Shown: positions 19,481 through 28,145, numbered from the stretch's first letter. The stretch: DNA of 64,000 nucleotides from Methanocellaceae archaeon UBA148 (GCA_002495885.1 DAHG01000025.1:113148-177147); one strand, 5' to 3'. Notes: generated by a model not told the origin, from the letters alone. A program made the numbers and translations.

Positions 19481-19998
19481 TCTCCACCAAAACAGAACTC
19501 AACATAGCTGCACCTGTTGCACAATTTACGCTTAGATGGCAGGGGCATCTCTCCCGAAACGATTTCGATGATACTGTTCATTATCTGCTCGATAGCTTTA
19601 AAGTCCTCTTCCGTAGGTTCAACGAGCTCCTTTTTATTCAACAATGGGTAGTTCAATACCCCTCTCGCTTTGACACCACTTTGATGCAGATAATACAAAT
19701 AATAGGTAAGCTGCCACCTGTGTGCCCCCTCCATTTTCTTAGATTTTTTGATGTCGTGCACCTCTACAACATCGCCCTTTTTCACGAAATCGATGGACAT
19801 AACGTTATCGATTATGATGTCCTTCTTCCTCCTCTGATATCTTGATTCGTGTATGAGCTTGCCCATGAGAACGTCTTCTGACTCGCGTTCCATCTGGATG
19901 TTATGGGAGAAAAGCCAGAGCTTCGTATGACAGATGAAATAGTATGCTACTTTCACGCCCGTGATGGTCATGGGCTTGATGTGAGATTGCAACTTCAT
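19477..19998 (-). CDS. cas4: CRISPR exonuclease Cas4
   Basis: A 173-residue Fe-S nuclease that trims prespacers and helps choose PAM and orientation. The PD-(D/E)xK core is visible as SIDFVKKGDVVEVHDIKKSKKM. An N-terminal cysteine (FICHTKLW) together with the C-terminal CNRCSYVEFC cluster would bind 4Fe-4S. It overlaps the fic stop and the cas1 start by four bases each, so Fic, Cas4, Cas1 and Cas2 are translated from one coupled message. Confidence 0.94.
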   Translation of the reverse strand: MKLQSHIKPMTITGVKVAYYFICHTKLWLFSHNIQMERESEDVLMGKLIHESRYQRRKKDIIIDNVMSIDFVKKGDVVEVHDIKKSKKMEGAHRWQLTYYLYYLHQSGVKARGVLNYPLLNKKELVEPTEEDFKAIEQIMNSIIEIVSGEMPLPSKRKLCNRCSYVEFCFGGE

Positions 19999-20906
19999 CG
20001 CCCTTTCTTAGGAATATGTTTCTTTAGTGCCCTGCGAGTGGCATGCCACACGCCATTGATTTTCACGGCATCAAGCACCCCTCGTCTTGCCAACAGGCTC
20101 AAATATTCTTGACCATATGGCGAACCCTTTGCGAGTTCCCTAAGTGGCAGTAGCTCATCATCACCGCCCAGTAATGAAAAGTACAGGTTCAGCGACTCTG
20201 CTACTGACTTTGCGACAAAGTTGATGAATGCTGTGGTATCGCCTAGATCCGCCTTTCGTAGCGTTTCATAATACTTTTTCCTGTCCTCCTTTCTCAACAC
20301 AACGGGTAGATAACCATACTGCATCAGATGCAAATTTGTGATAAGTCTCGCAACTCGCCCATTGCCGTCGACAAATGGATGAACGGCCACGATGCCATGA
20401 TGGAGCAATGCTGCTGTAGTAACTGGATCATGCGTTGACTTTTTTATGTCCTCCAAGAGTTCTCCCATCAGTTTAGGAACTTTCATATAGCTTGGAGGCG
20501 TTTTGGCTGCACCAGTAATGCGAACGTTGGTGGTGCGGTACTTTCCGGCATCCTCTAAAATACCTTTGGACACCATTCCATGAACTTCTTGAACGACTTC
20601 ATTTGTGAGGGGCTTTCTGCTCTCTGTGAGCCTCTCGATGTAGTCATAGGCCTCTGCCGTATTCGTCATCTCTAAATGTTCCTTGAGACTTTTGCCCCCG
20701 ATCGTAATGCCCTCCTCCAAAATGAGCTTGGTTTCACTGAGCGTTAGGGTGTTTCCTTCTATGGCATTGGAGTGATAGGTGTGAAGCAACCGTAGCTCTT
20801 CTCGTAGCTTTTTCACTGAATCCGTTGGCAGAGGTCGCATCTCGTCCAAATGCGTCTTTTTCTCTCGTATCCTGTCAAAAATGTCCCTTCTTATAGTATC
20901 ACCCAT
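19995..20906 (-). CDS. Fic-family protein (AMPylase) inside the cas operon
   Basis: A Fic/DOC enzyme that would transfer AMP, or another nucleotide-derived group, to a protein hydroxyl. The catalytic motif HPFVDGNGRVAR is complete (His at about residue 176). An N-terminal inhibitory helix motif S-N-A-I-E-G at about 46-51 fits the (S/T)xxxE(G/N) rule for self-inhibited class II Fic proteins. A C-terminal domain with LLARRGVLDAVKINGVWHATRR resembles a winged helix that could bind DNA. The start at the ATG 20906 is chosen because GGAG stands eight bases upstream; a GTG at 20915 is too close to it. It is coupled to cas4 by a four-base overlap, so it shares one promoter with the adaptation genes. 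Its target is unknown. Confidence 0.92.
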   Translation of the reverse strand: MGDTIRRDIFDRIREKKTHLDEMRPLPTDSVKKLREELRLLHTYHSNAIEGNTLTLSETKLILEEGITIGGKSLKEHLEMTNTAEAYDYIERLTESRKPLTNEVVQEVHGMVSKGILEDAGKYRTTNVRITGAAKTPPSYMKVPKLMGELLEDIKKSTHDPVTTAALLHHGIVAVHPFVDGNGRVARLITNLHLMQYGYLPVVLRKEDRKKYYETLRKADLGDTTAFINFVAKSVAESLNLYFSLLGGDDELLPLRELAKGSPYGQEYLSLLARRGVLDAVKINGVWHATRRALKKHIPKKGR

Positions 20907-20926
20907 ATACTTCACTCCTGCATCTA

Positions 20927-21028
20927 AATATCGGTATCAGATAAATTTTCAATTAGCCGATATGAACAATGTAGTGTAGATAGTATAAATCAATATCGGT
21001 ATCAGGACTAAAAACGGAGAGCCGATAT
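20927..21028 (-). promoter_or_regulatory. fic-cas4-cas1-cas2 promoter with duplicated operator-like motif
   Basis: Two copies of a bipartite motif occur at 20927-20963 and 20992-21028. Each has AATATCGGTATCAG on the left and AGCCGATAT on the right, with the right half starting exactly 28 bases after the left half in both. ATATCGG and CCGATAT are inverse complements, so each copy is an interrupted palindrome. On the minus strand a TATA-like TTTATA sits at about 20985-20990, between the two copies. One copy would lie just upstream of the TATA box and the other at the start site, the usual position for repressor sites. The binding protein is unknown; Fic's C-terminal domain or the nearby AbrB-type VapB are candidates. 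Confidence 0.65.
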
Positions 21029-21053
21029 TTTGGGGGGTATGGTAAGAGAGGAG

Positions 21054-21491
21054 TCAAATATCCAAGGGTAAAACAATATGCATCACTTGCCCGCACATTG
21101 AGATTTTATTAAGAGTTAACAGCGATTTGTCGAATGTCACCATCTTTCCGATGCCGTTTGATAGGAAGTTTGCCAGTATCAGGGAGTCCCTGCCACCTAG
21201 AGCGTATTCCCTACCAATGGAAAGACCGACCTTCGTGATTTCTTTTGTCTGATTCAAGAACAGAGTCGTGTCAATGTAATCGATCAAAACGTCTATTGCC
21301 TGATTTCCGTCCCACTTTTGTGCGTACACAAGGGTATGATAGGCTTCATGGATAATGGTCGGGTTGGTCGCAGCGTTTGCGTCGGCCAATCGCTCCGTAT
21401 CCTTGTGGTCAGGATGCCAGGCATCCAAGAAAGACACCAAAACGTTTGTGTCTATCCCCAGATGCCCTTTATCTCCTCTGGCGTCGTCCAT
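21054..21491 (-). CDS. VapC-type PIN ribonuclease toxin
   Basis: A 145-residue PIN-domain nuclease. The acidic site is visible: GIDTNVLV (Asp14), IHEAYHTL (Glu), GGRDSLILA (Asp) and VTFDKSL (Asp). It overlaps the AbrB-type antitoxin gene by 40 bases, typical of coupled toxin-antitoxin pairs. It would cut RNA when freed from the antitoxin. The pair sits between cas3 and fic, all on one strand. Confidence 0.9.
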   Translation of the reverse strand: MDDARGDKGHLGIDTNVLVSFLDAWHPDHKDTERLADANAATNPTIIHEAYHTLVYAQKWDGNQAIDVLIDYIDTTLFLNQTKEITKVGLSIGREYALGGRDSLILANFLSNGIGKMVTFDKSLLTLNKISMCGQVMHIVLPLDI

Positions 21492-21694
21492 CTCGGCTCC
21501 CCGGTCCTTTTCGGATTGATCCCCTTCAGCTCTCCCAAGCCGGCTCTTCTCTTCCGCGAGGGCTTAAGAATCAAATCCCCGTCCTTACTCTCAAAGGATA
21601 TCACCATGCCTTCCTTGATTCCGCACTGCTTCCTGAGAGGCGCCGGGATCAGTATCCTGCCCTTGTCATCCACAACTGCTTCTGCCATGATCAT
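21452..21694 (-). CDS. VapB antitoxin, AbrB/MazE fold
   Basis: An 80-residue protein with the AbrB swapped-hairpin DNA-binding sequence VVDDKGRILIPAPLRKQCGIKEGMV, followed by a basic linker and a C-terminal tail that would wrap the PIN toxin. As in other VapBC pairs it should neutralise VapC and repress its own promoter. An inverted repeat just upstream is a plausible operator. Confidence 0.9.
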   Translation of the reverse strand: MIMAEAVVDDKGRILIPAPLRKQCGIKEGMVISFESKDGDLILKPSRKRRAGLGELKGINPKRTGEPRWTTPEEIKGIWG

Positions 21695-21714
21695 CCCTAT
21701 TCAATGTAATGCGC

Positions 21715-21745
21715 CTATTTAAGTATTCCCACATGATGGTGGGAA
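21715..21745 (-). promoter_or_regulatory. vapBC promoter and inverted repeat
   Basis: TTCCCAC (21726-21732) and GTGGGAA (21739-21745) form an inverted repeat with a 6-base loop. On the minus strand it lies directly upstream of a TATA-like element (CTTAAATA, around 21715-21722), about 25-30 bases from the vapB start region. An AbrB-type antitoxin commonly binds such a site; the assignment is inferred from position. Confidence 0.45.
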
Positions 21746-21892
21746 GAAGTGTGGATATGGAAAATTTGGCGACTAAGAGAGTGCAAGTTGTTTTTATAAT
21801 TCACGGAGATACTTCATAAACAGTCCAATTTTTCCCTTCTCGTGAATGGAGAATAGGAATGAGACAATTTTTTATGAAAACACCTTACTTTA

Positions 21893-24172
21893 TCATATGA
21901 TTGCCTCATCTATCCCTCTCCCTTTTGGAAAGATTACACCAATCTTATCATCATATTCAACATTTGCTATTACTAAGTCGTCTCGGAAGTCAAAAACATT
22001 CACAGAGTTTTTAAACAAAGGAACCCTTACAGAATATCGAACACGTTTAATTTTCTTATCTAATTTTTTAATTTCTTCTTCAAACGGTTTGGGAATTGCG
22101 TCAATAGTAAAATACTTTGAAGTCCGCGTAGTAAGTCTTTGCATGGCTTTTTCTTTGGCAGAGAGCGTATATACGTAAGATAGGTTATCTTGCACATAGT
22201 CTATCAACTCTCTAACATTTCCTAGCTCTTTTCCAAAATCGGTATCCGCATATACCTCATTTACAACCTGGAGCAGTTCTTTCTCAGTAGGCTCATCTCC
22301 TTTGTTTTGGAGTGAATTATAACTATTTTCTATTGTATCTTTTGGATATACGAAGTAAGAACTTTGGGTGGGCTTGTAAATATAAACTTTCGCCCTCTCT
22401 TTTTGCCCTCTTCGATTCACCCTCCCCAAACGCTGAACAAGTGCATCTATAGGGCACATTTCTGTACACAATAAATCAAAATCGATATCAAGACTTACCT
22501 CAACTACTTGAGTTGTTACTGCAACAAACCCCCCCATAGGCAAGTTTTCTAGTTGATTCTCTCTCATCATTCGATGATAAAGAATAAATTGAGAGTGGAA
22601 AAGCATAAGATCAAATAAGGGGATCCTTTCTTGGAGAGAATTATACACTTCTTTAGCAGTTCTTATCGTATTACAGATCACTAATACCTTTTTACCCTCT
22701 CTGTAGTTTTTTATGATATCATCTTTTGCATTATATATTTCTTCTTTATTTCTCCACTCAATTCCCACACGACATAAATCATCAAAAGAACTATCATGGG
22801 GGATCTCCCCTAAACTTAATTCATCTTTTAGAAACTTTTTAAGTCCCTCAGGAAATGTGGCACTCATGAATAAAGGTATTGCACCTAAAGATTGTAAAAA
22901 CCTCGTCATCTCCACAATAAGAGCAACTGTATACGGTTCGTAACAATGGATCTCATCAAAAATCAAAACAGAATTGGTAGCATTTGAAAGCCTTGAATCC
23001 CATCTCCCCCAATTAAAAAGAGTGAAAAGCAATTGATCCACCGTAAGTATCGTAGATTTATGAACAAAAGCTCTACTAAAAAGAGAATTCCATATAAATT
23101 CCCATGAGTCTTGATAATCTATCTCTGAGAATAAAAGGTAATCTGAGGTCCCATGAACTATGCCGATGTCGTCACCAAGAACGAGGGGGTGTTTAAGTCT
23201 TTCATACATCTTATTAGTGGTGGTCATCGTAGGCATCAAATAAAGCAGTTTTTTCCCCACCCCATTGCCCATTGCCCAAAGGAGAGACGCTTCTGTTTTG
23301 CCTTTACCAGTTGGTGCTTGTAATATCGCTCCTCCCCTATAGTTTCTGCAATCTTTTTGGAATTTGTACCAATCAAATGTTTCTTTTCCAATTCTCTCAA
23401 GAATGGCCATTTTTAGATTCTCTTCTTTTATAGAAGGAGAATACTGAAATGAGAAGATACGTTCGGAGGCATACCAATCGCAGTAATGCAGAATATTTTT
23501 TAGATTGGCAAAAAGGACTCGGATTTTTTTAGCCTCTTGTTTTCCTAATGCACGAATAAAATCATCTGCAAGTGCATAAGTATTAAATATCTCTGCATAA
23601 GTTTTTGGGTAAATAAAAGACTTCTTTAGAGGTTTTTCAAAGTATTCTTCGAATTTTGGCTGAATAATTTCCTTAGATATTTTCTCAATAACCTCTAAGA
23701 TAGCCTGAGGCGATTCATTATTGTTCTCATAATTCTGAAACTTCCCTTTTCTAAATGGTGAATGGTGGTTAGCTACTATTAAGCCTTCTATTGGAATAGA
23801 TTTTGTTATCCCACTCCGTACCCCTTCTACCCATATATAATCTGAACAAAATTGCTTAGTGAACCAGAAAGATAAAAAAGCATGACTTACCTTTTTGCTT
23901 TTCTTCAGAATGTAATTCTGAAAAGGTATTGAAGCTTTTCCAATATCATGCAGAGCAACACAAAAAAATGCACTTTTCCAAAATTGTTCTTCTGAGAGCA
24001 AATATTTATTGCAGATGTTTTTTATACTATCTTTTTTAAATTCTCTTATAGTCTTAAATAGTCTAAGTGAATCCTCAATATGTTGGAATAAAGGAATGTT
24101 CGGATCTTTCTTAGCTAGAACTTTTTCATAAGAATACCACATTTCTGCCATCTTCTGGGTCATAATAAGCAT
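21893..24172 (-). CDS. cas3: CRISPR nuclease-helicase Cas3
   Basis: Degrades DNA marked by Cascade. The N-terminal HD nuclease domain shows FQHIEDSLRLF and ALHDIGKAS (His75, Asp76), plus VANHHSP. The SF2 helicase follows with APTGKGKTEASLLWAMG (Walker A), FDEIHCYEP (DExH), FMSATFP and QRLGRVNRRGQ (motif VI). HD and helicase are fused as in most I-B systems, and 759 residues is normal. The start overlaps cas5 by 47 bases; later in-frame ATG codons at 24151 or 24142 would shorten the overlap and may be the true start. It is the last gene of the interference operon before a 198-base gap. Confidence 0.95.
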   Translation of the reverse strand: MLIMTQKMAEMWYSYEKVLAKKDPNIPLFQHIEDSLRLFKTIREFKKDSIKNICNKYLLSEEQFWKSAFFCVALHDIGKASIPFQNYILKKSKKVSHAFLSFWFTKQFCSDYIWVEGVRSGITKSIPIEGLIVANHHSPFRKGKFQNYENNNESPQAILEVIEKISKEIIQPKFEEYFEKPLKKSFIYPKTYAEIFNTYALADDFIRALGKQEAKKIRVLFANLKNILHYCDWYASERIFSFQYSPSIKEENLKMAILERIGKETFDWYKFQKDCRNYRGGAILQAPTGKGKTEASLLWAMGNGVGKKLLYLMPTMTTTNKMYERLKHPLVLGDDIGIVHGTSDYLLFSEIDYQDSWEFIWNSLFSRAFVHKSTILTVDQLLFTLFNWGRWDSRLSNATNSVLIFDEIHCYEPYTVALIVEMTRFLQSLGAIPLFMSATFPEGLKKFLKDELSLGEIPHDSSFDDLCRVGIEWRNKEEIYNAKDDIIKNYREGKKVLVICNTIRTAKEVYNSLQERIPLFDLMLFHSQFILYHRMMRENQLENLPMGGFVAVTTQVVEVSLDIDFDLLCTEMCPIDALVQRLGRVNRRGQKERAKVYIYKPTQSSYFVYPKDTIENSYNSLQNKGDEPTEKELLQVVNEVYADTDFGKELGNVRELIDYVQDNLSYVYTLSAKEKAMQRLTTRTSKYFTIDAIPKPFEEEIKKLDKKIKRVRYSVRVPLFKNSVNVFDFRDDLVIANVEYDDKIGVIFPKGRGIDEAII

Positions 24173-24860
24173 CTTTTATTGGTTCTTCTATTATAATTTT
24201 ATACCCTGTAAGAAAGGTAAATTCCTCCACATCTTTTGGCTCTCGCGTTTTATCGATGATTTCAAATCTATGAGGCAATTTTTGAGTTAAATGGGGTTTT
24301 AAAGTTCCTTCTAAAACCGTTTTACTATCGACTTTAGCAATGTTAAATGGGAGTAAAATACCATAGAGCATTATAGGCGATTTAGGATCCGTGAGTGATA
24401 CTATGTTTACAGATTTTACCCTAACCAATTCATCATCCCTACCTAAAGAAAGAGGAAATATAGGTGTCTCGACCTTATTTTTTATGTAATTGAGTAGGCT
24501 ATTACTTTCTGCTCGAACGTATATAAAGTATCTAGCGCGAAATAATTGTTCTCGAACAATAGGCGTAGATACTATTCTTTTATGTGCTGGAACATTTTTT
24601 ATTGTAGTCCAAGTCTCTTTGATTCGTCCTTCTATATCATCTATAAGAACTGCTACATTGATTCTGTTGAAAAGAGGTTCGGAGTTATCCACCCATTGCC
24701 AGCGATGATATATCTCTTCCTCTTTCAGTCCCAAAGCAGACCCGATAAATCCAAATAAAGTCGTCTTTGGCGGGAGTTCATAAGTGCGATGATATCGTTG
24801 GTCTTTTTGCCATTTAAATGACGTGAAGGCACTAATCGTCTTAATTTTTATAGCATCCAT
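24126..24860 (-). CDS. cas5: Cascade subunit Cas5
   Basis: A 244-residue RAMP protein that caps the 5' handle of crRNA in Cascade. The N-terminal stretch SAFTSFKWQKDQRYHRTYELPPKTTLFGFIGSALG is written here in its key parts: a Phe/Tyr-rich first strand followed by PPKTT and GFIGSALGL, the Cas5 hallmark. It most resembles Cas5 of the I-B (Tneap/Hmari) groups. It lies 16 bases after cas7 and overlaps cas3. Confidence 0.93.
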   Translation of the reverse strand: MDAIKIKTISAFTSFKWQKDQRYHRTYELPPKTTLFGFIGSALGLKEEEIYHRWQWVDNSEPLFNRINVAVLIDDIEGRIKETWTTIKNVPAHKRIVSTPIVREQLFRARYFIYVRAESNSLLNYIKNKVETPIFPLSLGRDDELVRVKSVNIVSLTDPKSPIMLYGILLPFNIAKVDSKTVLEGTLKPHLTQKLPHRFEIIDKTREPKDVEEFTFLTGYKIIIEEPIKDAYYDPEDGRNVVFL

Positions 24861-24876
24861 CTTGCCCAGTTCCTTT

Positions 24877-25860
24877 CTATGGTAAGTTCTCCTTTATGTC
24901 TGTCAACATCTCCTCAAACGCTTGCTTTAGAGAGGATATCTTCACGGAGAGTTTCAGGTCGTCGTTTTTCTTGTATTCAAGCACCTTGCCCACAGAAAAG
25001 CCTCCAAAACCCTCAGCAGCCCCTATTATTACTTTTTCTACAATATGAGCTTCGTCCTCTAAAGTTTTTGTTATACAGTTATCTTCAATTTTTTCATCTT
25101 CGGCATTCATCTCAAGTCGCTCTAGAAAGATAGGTTTCTTTGTGGTTTGTCGTGTATAAATAACTAATTTTGGGGATATATCGGTAAGAAATCTTGCCTG
25201 TTTACCTCCCCCCCAAAGATCACGAATTGCGTTTATCAAAGCCTCAATACGTCCCATCTTACTTTTTTTAGGATTGTTCTTGTCTTGTTTAGGGAGATTT
25301 TGCGGAGCGTTATCTTGGCCGTAATAGTCATCCTCAAAAACTCCTACTCTGTCTAGCTCAATAAGCACATTTGAACGGAAGTAATTGTAGTAAGCTTCTG
25401 TTTCAAATGGCGGCATCATCTTTTTAGGATCTTTTTTTCCTTCTTCCGTGATACGAACGCCCAGGTCTCTATCGTCTTGAAATGGGAAAAAAGCAATAGC
25501 AGGAGATACCCTAACAGGTGATGTACGCTTTTTTCCATCACTTGCCGCCAAGAGAAAACCAAAGAGATCATCATCTATACACTCAACTGGATCGCACTCT
25601 GAAGATGCCGCTCTACCAACAGGCGTTCTTGTTTGAGTTACCAAGGAGACTCTCCACCCCATTTCCATCCATTTCTCACGAATGTAGTGCCTCATCGCTT
25701 GTCCGGAGATATATGGAAGTTCCCTTCCATTTGGTAAGGTTATCTTCTTCACTATCGTGATGTTATCTTCTGAAAAGCTTGAGTTGATACTTCCAACAGA
25801 GGTCTTAAAGACCGAAACTAGGTTTACACAGCTTGATTTCTTCTCATTCATTTTTGTCAC
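24877..25860 (-). CDS. cas7: Cascade backbone subunit Cas7
   Basis: A 327-residue DevR/Cst2-type Cas7 that would polymerise along the crRNA spacer. Family signs are SVFKTSVGSINSS near the N-terminus, LPYISGQAMRHYIREKW (the helix after the first strand) and the C-terminal GAAEGFGGFSVG. It overlaps the upstream 114-residue gene by four bases, so their translation is coupled. Confidence 0.92.
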   Translation of the reverse strand: MTKMNEKKSSCVNLVSVFKTSVGSINSSFSEDNITIVKKITLPNGRELPYISGQAMRHYIREKWMEMGWRVSLVTQTRTPVGRAASSECDPVECIDDDLFGFLLAASDGKKRTSPVRVSPAIAFFPFQDDRDLGVRITEEGKKDPKKMMPPFETEAYYNYFRSNVLIELDRVGVFEDDYYGQDNAPQNLPKQDKNNPKKSKMGRIEALINAIRDLWGGGKQARFLTDISPKLVIYTRQTTKKPIFLERLEMNAEDEKIEDNCITKTLEDEAHIVEKVIIGAAEGFGGFSVGKVLEYKKNDDLKLSVKISSLKQAFEEMLTDIKENLP

Positions 25861-26201
25861 TCTCCTTTTTTCTTTTTTGCAAAAGAAACATCTGATTCCT
25901 TGTCCTTAGCAAAGACACCTATAAGTGCTTTATATTCTCTCCATTCCATCGGATGATGAGAAATGTATTCAAAGAACTCTTTTTTGATATCCATATGGAT
26001 AGGTATTCTTTTTCCTTCTATTTCCATTTCATGCCCTTCCACATTATTTTTGATCCTTTCTAAGGTCTCTAAGAATTTATCATACCTTTTGCACCGTCTT
26101 AAATCATAAAGGACGGATTTCTGTTGTACGCTCCCACAATATAGTCCAATCTGATGCCCTATTTCCTCGCAATAATTCACCATATTCTCTTTATTCCACA
26201 T
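25857..26201 (-). CDS. small helical Cas protein, possible Cascade small subunit
   Basis: A 114-residue, mostly helical, basic protein placed between cas8 and cas7. Segments such as IGHQIGLYCG and LYDLRRCKRYDKFLETLERIKNN are reminiscent of the C-terminal helical part of some Cas8 proteins, which acts as the small subunit (Cas11) when separate. It overlaps cas7 by four bases and follows cas8 by 13 bases. I cannot confirm the family by eye; a Cas11-like role is inferred from size, charge and position. Confidence 0.6.
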   Translation of the reverse strand: MWNKENMVNYCEEIGHQIGLYCGSVQQKSVLYDLRRCKRYDKFLETLERIKNNVEGHEMEIEGKRIPIHMDIKKEFFEYISHHPMEWREYKALIGVFAKDKESDVSFAKKKKGE

Positions 26202-26214
26202 ACTTTACCACCTT

Positions 26215-27459
26215 TTAAGTATACCTTGTAATATTATAAAATTTTATAAAGTTAGCAAAATCTCTTACCTTCTCTCTTTTTTTGTATACAATTCTCTCTG
26301 CAATATCATTGATGGAAGCATTTTTAATAATTCGCTCTGAGAATCTCTCGCGATATAGGTTGTTATAATCGTTACCTTCTTTTATTACAAGATTAGAAAA
26401 CACTAGAGGAAAATTTATTCTTTCTTTTTCCATGCTTTCATATAGTTTAAACAGACGGGACATCTCATCAAATACGAGATTATTCTTGAAAGATACACTT
26501 TTACCAGAAATAGCACCTAAGGAAAAGTGCCAGATTTTTGTCGAGGCAACATTTAATCTCCGAGCTGTACCTACTGTCCCCTTCAAGGATTTGTATAACT
26601 CATAACTAAAAGCCAAAATCGTCTCATTTAGATATTGATACCTATACCCATCATCAAAGATGTTAGATGGTTCACTGAGCAGCTTTCCACCTATTATGTC
26701 TTTTGTGTCCATCCAGAACTCTTTTATCTCATTCAAAGATGATGCATGAGGTATTGCCATAAAAAAGGTCTTTTTTCTCCTGTTAATATTGTAAAAAACC
26801 CTGATAACAGCAAATAACGAGGCTATTTCGCATAAAGTACACATCTTTAATTCTAAAGACAAATTGGAATAGAAGTTGCTCCAGTTTTTGACTGGAACGA
26901 GAAAAGGATAATTATTAGAGTGAACTTTTGAAGAAGCATTAGTAGAGCCACAAAATGCACAGATTTCTTGTGGCATTAAATTTGGTTTGAATGGCCAGTT
27001 ATATTGCGGAGTAGAACAATAAACGCGCCCTTTATCATCAATTTTAAAATTGACTCCTTTTTGCTCCTTTTTCATATTCTCCCACATATGGTATTTCTTA
27101 TCTGGAAAATCGCATTTTTCGTACTTGGGTCTCAAATCACCACCACTGAAAAGTGAGCCTACAATGCTTACCAAATTAATTTTACCGACAAATTCAAAGT
27201 CTCCTTTTCCTTTATTATAAATACAAACTTTTTTTTCAGTTGGCTGGATGTATCTTTCATTCTTAATTCTTTCAAATGTTTCTTTCAGAAAGTTTTCTAT
27301 TTTATCATAAGTTGATGCAGAGAGAACATAATTATCTTTATCAAATCCAATCCCTAACTTTTTACGAACTTCTTCTTTATCCTCGATATAATCGCAGAAA
27401 CTTATAATTCCTGCATCAATCCAAGGATCTCCTGTGTAACTAAATTTGACTTCCATCAT
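26215..27459 (-). CDS. cas8a1: Cascade large subunit Cas8a1/Cst1, CXXC-CXXC type
   Basis: The 414-residue protein starts FSYTGDPWIDAGIISF, the opening typical of Cst1/Cas8a1, and carries two zinc-binding pairs, CAFC at about 167-170 and CTLC at about 207-210, that define the CXXC-CXXC family. The large subunit recognises the PAM and positions Cas3. With Cas5 and Cst2-like Cas7 it points to the Tneap variant of subtype I-B. Two tandem ATG codons follow a G-rich stretch that could serve as a ribosome site. Confidence 0.85.
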   Translation of the reverse strand: MMEVKFSYTGDPWIDAGIISFCDYIEDKEEVRKKLGIGFDKDNYVLSASTYDKIENFLKETFERIKNERYIQPTEKKVCIYNKGKGDFEFVGKINLVSIVGSLFSGGDLRPKYEKCDFPDKKYHMWENMKKEQKGVNFKIDDKGRVYCSTPQYNWPFKPNLMPQEICAFCGSTNASSKVHSNNYPFLVPVKNWSNFYSNLSLELKMCTLCEIASLFAVIRVFYNINRRKKTFFMAIPHASSLNEIKEFWMDTKDIIGGKLLSEPSNIFDDGYRYQYLNETILAFSYELYKSLKGTVGTARRLNVASTKIWHFSLGAISGKSVSFKNNLVFDEMSRLFKLYESMEKERINFPLVFSNLVIKEGNDYNNLYRERFSERIIKNASINDIAERIVYKKREKVRDFANFIKFYNITRYT

Positions 27460-27479
27460 CTACGACCCCCCTGATCCAT

Positions 27480-27640
27480 TCATATCTCTATCCCTTCTTC
27501 TACCGCCTCTCTCACGATCGTGATCTGTTTCTTCTTTTCTTCGAATTCTTCTGGCGTATAGCAGAGAGCCCCCAGATCAAGAGGGCTGTCCCATAGGAGA
27601 ATGAGCTTGTCCATCCTCTCATAGAATTGATCTATTTCTC
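27480..27640 (-). pseudogene. C-terminal remnant of a MNT-type nucleotidyltransferase
   Basis: Downstream of the HEPN gene and overlapping its end in another frame, a frame encodes DQFYERMDK, then LDLGALCYTPEEFEEKKK and ends EAVEEGIEI before a TGA at 27480. LCYTPEEFEEKKK and EAV-EGIEI are the C-terminal end of archaeal minimal nucleotidyltransferases that normally pair with HEPN proteins. The catalytic N-terminal half (GSxARG and DxD) is absent. This looks like the partner of the adjacent HEPN gene reduced by deletion. A 44-residue peptide from an ATG at 27614 is possible but not catalytic. Confidence 0.65.
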
Positions 27641-28003
27641 TATTTCCTCTTTCACCCATTGGGCTACCTCTTCTGCCATTTTTAGATGCTTTTCTGCGCT
27701 GTCTTTTGTATAGCTCTCGAAAGGGGCTCCTATAGCTGCGTCTGGATAACGCGTGGTAAGGTAATCAGGTGTAAGCTCAGCGATGATATTTTCTGGAGCG
27801 CTCAATTTGCGTGCAAAGAATACGAGGTTGTGACCCCGGATGCTCTCCTTTTTTGATTTAATGTACAGGGATTTTAAAGCCTTCTCAGCAGCTTGTTGAG
27901 AGAAAAACACTGAGGCATAGTAGTTCTCAGATTTAAGTAAATCAATTGCACTCTTCAGGTCAGCTTTTCCTTGTTCGAGCCAGTAATCAACTTCCTTTCT
28001 CAT
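27632..28003 (-). CDS. HEPN-domain protein
   Basis: A 123-residue all-helical HEPN protein of the kind encoded next to minimal nucleotidyltransferases. Typical features are WLEQGKADLKSAIDLLKSENYYASVFF in its parts and the conserved QQAAEKALKSLYI helix. The RNase motif R-x4-6-H of toxic HEPN proteins is not evident (RGHNL is present instead). Its nucleotidyltransferase partner survives only as a C-terminal fragment downstream. It sits between cas6 and cas8. Confidence 0.8.
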   Translation of the reverse strand: MRKEVDYWLEQGKADLKSAIDLLKSENYYASVFFSQQAAEKALKSLYIKSKKESIRGHNLVFFARKLSAPENIIAELTPDYLTTRYPDAAIGAPFESYTKDSAEKHLKMAEEVAQWVKEEIEK

Positions 28004-28082
28004 CGTATCTCACTTTTTGGGGTTATTACCAAAATTCCTACTCAACACTCACATCCATCCAGACATCACAATAAATTGGAAC

Positions 28083-28144
28083 TTCAATTACCATCTTCTG
28101 CGCCTCTTCCATCTACGACCTCCAAACATCCAAAACCCATCGCA
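28083..28144 (-). pseudogene. cas6 C-terminal fragment
   Basis: A minus-strand frame in the gap between hepT and the HEPN gene reads NAMGFGCLEVV, followed by DGRGAEDGN and a stop. The intact Cas6 at 29217-29960 has NAMGFGCLEVL in its C-terminal glycine-rich loop, and the DNA is nearly identical over about 30 bases (28113-28143 against 29234-29264). It is not in frame with hepT. It marks a second or rearranged cas6 end and implies that the MntA/HepT block was inserted here or that cas6 was duplicated. Confidence 0.6.
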
Positions 28145-28145
28145 T

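Noticed and set aside
20907..21053. CreTA-like RNA toxin-antitoxin or degenerate CRISPR repeat in the fic promoter gap
   Set aside because: No segment resembles the array repeat; the structure there is better explained by the twin palindromes.
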